In this document: positions 61,758 through 64,000 of the stretch, one piece after another
How the letters are laid out: every line of letters starts with the position of its first letter
How positions within the stretch are numbered: the first letter of the stretch is position 1
Assembly (NCBI RefSeq): GCF_900105345.1
Contig: NZ_FNSN01000003.1
Span: forward strand, 2,976,001-3,040,000
DNA: 64,000 nucleotides
Direction of reading: 5' to 3'
DNA from: Arthrobacter woluwensis
GTDB taxonomy: Bacteria; Actinomycetota; Actinomycetes; Actinomycetales; Micrococcaceae
Notes under the pieces: generated by a model
Database searches by the model: none
What the model was told of the DNA's origin: nothing
What the model saw: only the letters and a program-made list of their open reading frames with translations
Program-made: the position numbers and the translations under genes

Positions 61758-62105
61758 TCAGGCAGAGTGAGTGAACGCCACCGGCTTCCCCGCCGCTCGG
61801 GCGTAGGCGATCTCGCGCTGTGTGGACTCGCCGACGTAGCCACCCGGGTTGATGACCACGACGCGATCCGCCAAGTCGATCTTCCGGAGATGCAGTTCGC
61901 CCAGAAGCGCCTTCCGCTCCTCGGTGAGGGTTTCACCGGACCAGCCCGATTCGACCGGAGCGACCACGATCGCCCCGGCGAGGCCCAGCTCCCGCTGCGC
62001 GGCCCGGAACTCCTCCGCGAACCGCATCGACCCGCAGAGACACACGATCTCAGGCCGGGCGATCTCCGGCAGCTCGATCTCCGGCAGCTCAGTGCTCTCG
62101 GGCAC
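61758..62105 (-). CDS. Nucleoside 2-deoxyribosyltransferase-like protein
   Basis: 115 aa from GTG 62105, chosen because AGGGGGAGG lies 3 nt upstream; the frame extends to 62189 but without family similarity. The core VCLCGSMRFAEEFRAAQREL, LLGELHLRKIDLADRVVVIN and GGYVGESTQREIAYARAAGK match small proteins with the Rossmann-like fold of nucleoside deoxyribosyltransferases (the last part carries the ES pair of the active site). A nine-residue repeat (ELPEIELPEI) precedes the domain. The substrate is unknown; some relatives act on nucleotide signals. Confidence 0.78.
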   Translation of the reverse strand: MPESTELPEIELPEIARPEIVCLCGSMRFAEEFRAAQRELGLAGAIVVAPVESGWSGETLTEERKALLGELHLRKIDLADRVVVINPGGYVGESTQREIAYARAAGKPVAFTHSA

Positions 62106-62461
62106 GGGCCTCCCCCTTGTCTCGACGCCGGATCTGGCGGGCAGCGCGAGTGCCGCCAGCGAAACGCCGGCCATGGTCAGTGCCGCCAACCCTACTCCCT
62201 ACGGGGGAAAGCGTCCGCGGCCAAGCTGCGCCGAAGGGATCCAGCCAAGACCCCTGCGCTGCACCGTCTCCGACCTGCAGGACGGGGCGCACGGCCGGCT
62301 CGGCGAGGCCCTGGCCCAGGTCCTCGGGAGTGCGTAGGCGAATTCCAAATAGCTTGCCTGATTAGTTCGCTCGGAGCGGGAATGTTCCGTCCATGACGCG
62401 CCGGCGGGCGGTCCCGAGACATGCACGGAAAGCGTGCACGGCAGATCGCAGAAAGACTTCA
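62106..62461. other. 356-bp intergenic region without a supported gene
   Basis: The left 230 bp have normal GC content; a short plus-strand frame ends at 62337 (...DLQDGAHGRLGEALAQVLGSA) and could be the 3' remnant of a lost gene, but there is no usable start or family match. From about 62340 rightwards the sequence is clearly richer in A and T. Confidence 0.5.
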
Positions 62462-62746
62462 TCACCCTGCTTCGCGAGCGCCGACAGCTCTCAGCACATC
62501 TGCAAGCCACACGAGTGCATAACCGACAGCATTCTCCGGATCTTCTACGACAGACTCCAGATGTTCAAGACACTCCGAATACTGACCGACAGTCAGCTCG
62601 GGGTCGGAGTTCATGTCCTCTTGGACACTAGGAGGCACTGACCAGAAGTAGTCTCCATCGATGTCCACCGATTGCGACCCATCTGAGACATGCTCAATGA
62701 GGATCTGAAAGGCCTCATTCAACAGACTCTTATCTATCCGTGTCAC
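62462..62746 (-). CDS. Small acidic protein, possible immunity-type protein
   Basis: 94 aa from GTG 62746. It is acidic, with IDGDYFWSVPPSVQEDMNSD, LTVGQYSECLEHLESVVEDP and ENAVGYALVWLADVLRAVGA. I have the impression of a widespread family of small proteins with DYFWSVP and LTVGQ motifs linked to contact-dependent or polymorphic toxin loci, but cannot name it. Its start overlaps the stop of the preceding small frame (GTGA). The local DNA is less GC-rich than average, suggesting transfer. Confidence 0.65.
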   Translation of the reverse strand: MTRIDKSLLNEAFQILIEHVSDGSQSVDIDGDYFWSVPPSVQEDMNSDPELTVGQYSECLEHLESVVEDPENAVGYALVWLADVLRAVGAREAG

Positions 62747-62928
62747 TGATCGATTTCCTTCCGGGCTTCATTCCCCACTTGGTTTTCAGACTCACTGCGC
62801 TCCCACCCTACGAACCTGAAAGCCCCTGTCGACCAAGCCACACGAGAGACAAACCATACTCCACGTGTCTCTGCTCGAAGGCGGCCGGCTTCGTAGAGGA
62901 GCATCCCTAACTTCTGGAGCTCAATCAC
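62743..62928 (-). CDS. Small hypothetical protein coupled to the downstream small gene
   Basis: 61 aa from GTG 62928: begins MIELQKLGMLLYEAGRLRAE and ends in a charged tail (ERSESENQVGNEARKEIDQ). A GGGGAGG sequence lies just before the GTG with short spacing. The evidence that it is real is the GTGA overlap with the next gene and the shared low-GC composition. It could be a complete small protein or the C-terminal remnant of a larger toxin. No family recognised. Confidence 0.45.
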   Translation of the reverse strand: MIELQKLGMLLYEAGRLRAETRGVWFVSRVAWSTGAFRFVGWERSESENQVGNEARKEIDQ

Positions 62929-62938
62929 CCCTCCCCGA

Positions 62939-62968
62939 TTGACAGCCCCTTGTGACCCGGGCCATACT
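62939..62968 (+). promoter_or_regulatory. Promoter of GntR gene, probably leaderless
   Basis: TTGACA (62939-62944) and CATACT (62963-62968) are spaced by 18 nt, and the ATG at 62975 lies 6 nt past the -10, where transcription should start. Confidence 0.65.
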
Positions 62969-62974
62969 CGACAC

Positions 62975-63694
62975 ATGAACCTGTCAGACAGCATGACAGC
63001 CGGACAGAGCGCGAAGGCAGCGTCGCCTTCTCCTCTGGGCCGTGTCAGCGCCCAGGAGGCCGTGCTCGCGCGGCTCCGGGAGAGTATCGAGGACGGCACG
63101 CTCGCGGTCGGCAGCAAGCTCCCCTCCGAGGCCGCCCTCGCCTCCGGGTACGGCGTCAGCCGCTCCGTGATCCGTGAAGCCCTGCGGTCCTGCGCCGCCC
63201 TCGGCCTGACCGAGACCCACACCGGCAAGGGCACATTCGTCGTCTCCGCGCGCGTCTCCACCGACCTGGTGCTCGGCCGCTACTCCGCCCGGGACCTCAC
63301 CGAGGCCCGCCCCCACATCGAGGTCCCCGCGGCGTCACTGGCCGCGGAACGTCGCACCGATGACGATCTGGACACCCTGCGCGGCATCCTGGACGACATG
63401 CTCTCCGAGGACGACCCGGAGGCCTGGGTCGTCCTGGACTCGGCGTTCCACCTGCAGATCGCGCGGGCCAGCGGGAACAAGGTCTTCGAGACCGTCGTGA
63501 GCGATCTCCGCGAAGCGCTCGGCAAACAGTCCGGCACCCTGAACCTCCTCGCCGACCGCCAGCGCGTCTCCGACGAGGAGCACAGTGCGATCCTCACCGC
63601 GATCGAGTCCGGCTCCCCCGACGGCGCCGCGCGCGCCATGCGGGACCACCTCGCCGCCGTCACCGCGGCCATCGACTCCCTCGACGGAGCCTGA
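62975..63694 (+). CDS. GntR/FadR-family regulator (FCD domain)
   Basis: 239 aa from ATG 62975, set by the promoter geometry. The winged helix is at about 22-95 (EAVLARLRESIEDGTLAVGS, LPSEAALASGYGVSRSVIRE, LGLTETHTGKGTFV), followed by a FCD ligand domain (FHLQIARASGNKVFETVVSD, EEHSAILTAIESGSPDGAAR) with the His residues that bind metal and a carboxylate ligand. It is followed in the same direction by the asparaginase II gene after 98 nt, which is its likely target; aspartate or asparagine is a reasonable effector guess. Confidence 0.9.
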   Translation: MNLSDSMTAGQSAKAASPSPLGRVSAQEAVLARLRESIEDGTLAVGSKLPSEAALASGYGVSRSVIREALRSCAALGLTETHTGKGTFVVSARVSTDLVLGRYSARDLTEARPHIEVPAASLAAERRTDDDLDTLRGILDDMLSEDDPEAWVVLDSAFHLQIARASGNKVFETVVSDLREALGKQSGTLNLLADRQRVSDEEHSAILTAIESGSPDGAARAMRDHLAAVTAAIDSLDGA

Positions 63695-63792
63695 CCTCCA
63701 CCACCGACCCCACCGGACCGCCCAGGCCCGGCATGACCGCCCGGGACCACCCTGCCCGGCACGACCCACCCCCAGCAAGGAAGGCGCCACCC

Positions 63793-64000
63793 ATGCCCGA
63801 CGTCCCGTCCCACGTCCCTCTGGCCACGCTGAGCCGTGACCAGCGCGTCGAGGGGGTCCACTACGGCTCCTTCGCCGTCGTTTCCCCGGACGGGGAACTG
63901 CTCTTCGGCGCTGGAGATACCCAGACTCCGATGTACCCGCGCTCCGCCCTCAAGCCGTTCCAGGCGGTCGCGATGCTGCGGGCCGGGCTCGAGCTGCCGG
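63793..64000 (+). CDS. L-asparaginase II family protein, 3' truncated by window edge
   Basis: First 69 residues from ATG 63793, with AAGGA upstream. VEGVHYGSFAVVSPDGELLF and GDTQTPMYPRSALKPFQAVA are the start of the PF06089 asparaginase family (the SALKPFQ segment is characteristic), unrelated to E. coli AnsA/AnsB. It hydrolyses asparagine to aspartate and ammonia. It lies downstream of the GntR regulator. Confidence 0.85.
   Translation, partial: MPDVPSHVPLATLSRDQRVEGVHYGSFAVVSPDGELLFGAGDTQTPMYPRSALKPFQAVAMLRAGLELP

Noticed and set aside
62174-62337. 54-codon plus-strand frame ending ALAQVLGSA
   Set aside because: The tail looks protein-like, but there is no ribosome site or -10 box and no recognisable family; at most a decayed 3' end.
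63280-63861. 193-codon minus-strand frame opposite the GntR gene
   Set aside because: Ser/Arg-rich shadow of a clear GntR-FCD coding sequence.

Overview
The window is high-GC actinobacterial chromosome. WhiB, RpfB, DUF3499, DUF5719, TIGR03089, LCP, a PIN-PhoH protein and a FemX-type transferase together point to Micrococcaceae, most likely Arthrobacter in the broad sense; that genus-level guess is inference from gene content and order. About 55 protein genes are supported. I see no rRNA, tRNA, CRISPR array, intact insertion sequence or prophage. Most of the window is housekeeping DNA.

Layout. 0-4.3 kb: phenylacetate catabolism (3' part of paaZ, a paaR-like TetR gene, two tiny genes, paaK with a clear TetR-type operator). 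4.4-9.1 kb: copper ATPase with twin CsoR-like operators, XRE-cupin regulator, EamA exporter, membrane protein. 9.2-15.6 kb: ABC-F ATPase and the conserved tatD-rpfB-rsmA-ispE block. 15.9-20.9 kb: moxR-DUF58-tgpA, joined by ATGA overlaps. 21-28.8 kb: gabD, rsmI divergent from the protein mannosyltransferase gene, long-chain acyl-CoA ligase, DUF1461 protein. 29-33.2 kb: L,D-transpeptidase, ahcY, Trm112-like gene, DUF3499, degenerate zincin. 33.2-35.9 kb: a lower-GC accessory island with an ankyrin-like protein and a GntR-FCD protein duplicated within one chain. 35.9-41.8 kb: whiB-GT2-DUF5719 envelope operon. 42-48.3 kb: TIGR03089, gtrA, then purK-purE-lcp-manA. 48.5-55.2 kb: FemX-like enzyme, LRV/HExxH protease, glpX, DUF4245, carbonic anhydrase, fumC. 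55.3-64 kb: orphan prepilin peptidase, two GNAT genes, DHFR-like gene, PIN-PhoH gene, uppS/hemolysin III, a small two-gene unit, and a GntR regulator followed by a truncated asparaginase gene.

How the genes fit together. Envelope biogenesis dominates: RpfB, L,D-transpeptidase, FemX, LCP, UppS, GT2/DUF5719, GtrA, protein mannosyltransferase and ManA all act on peptidoglycan, undecaprenyl carriers or mannosylation. WhiB heads the GT2/DUF5719 operon and probably links it to growth and division.

Most interesting signals. (1) Two short genes, at 2.5 and 57 kb, are each bracketed by a pair of family-specific palindromic repeats, and in both cases the stop codon lies inside the downstream copy. (2) The 33-36 kb island pairs a double-headed GntR-FCD regulator with two exact 16-bp operator-like repeats, one of them inside the promoter of the ankyrin gene. 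(3) Nineteen start codons (18 genes plus one putative leader peptide) have a TAnnnT box 6-8 nt upstream, the geometry of leaderless actinobacterial transcripts. (4) A small bicistron with a GTGA overlap sits at 62.5-62.9 kb.
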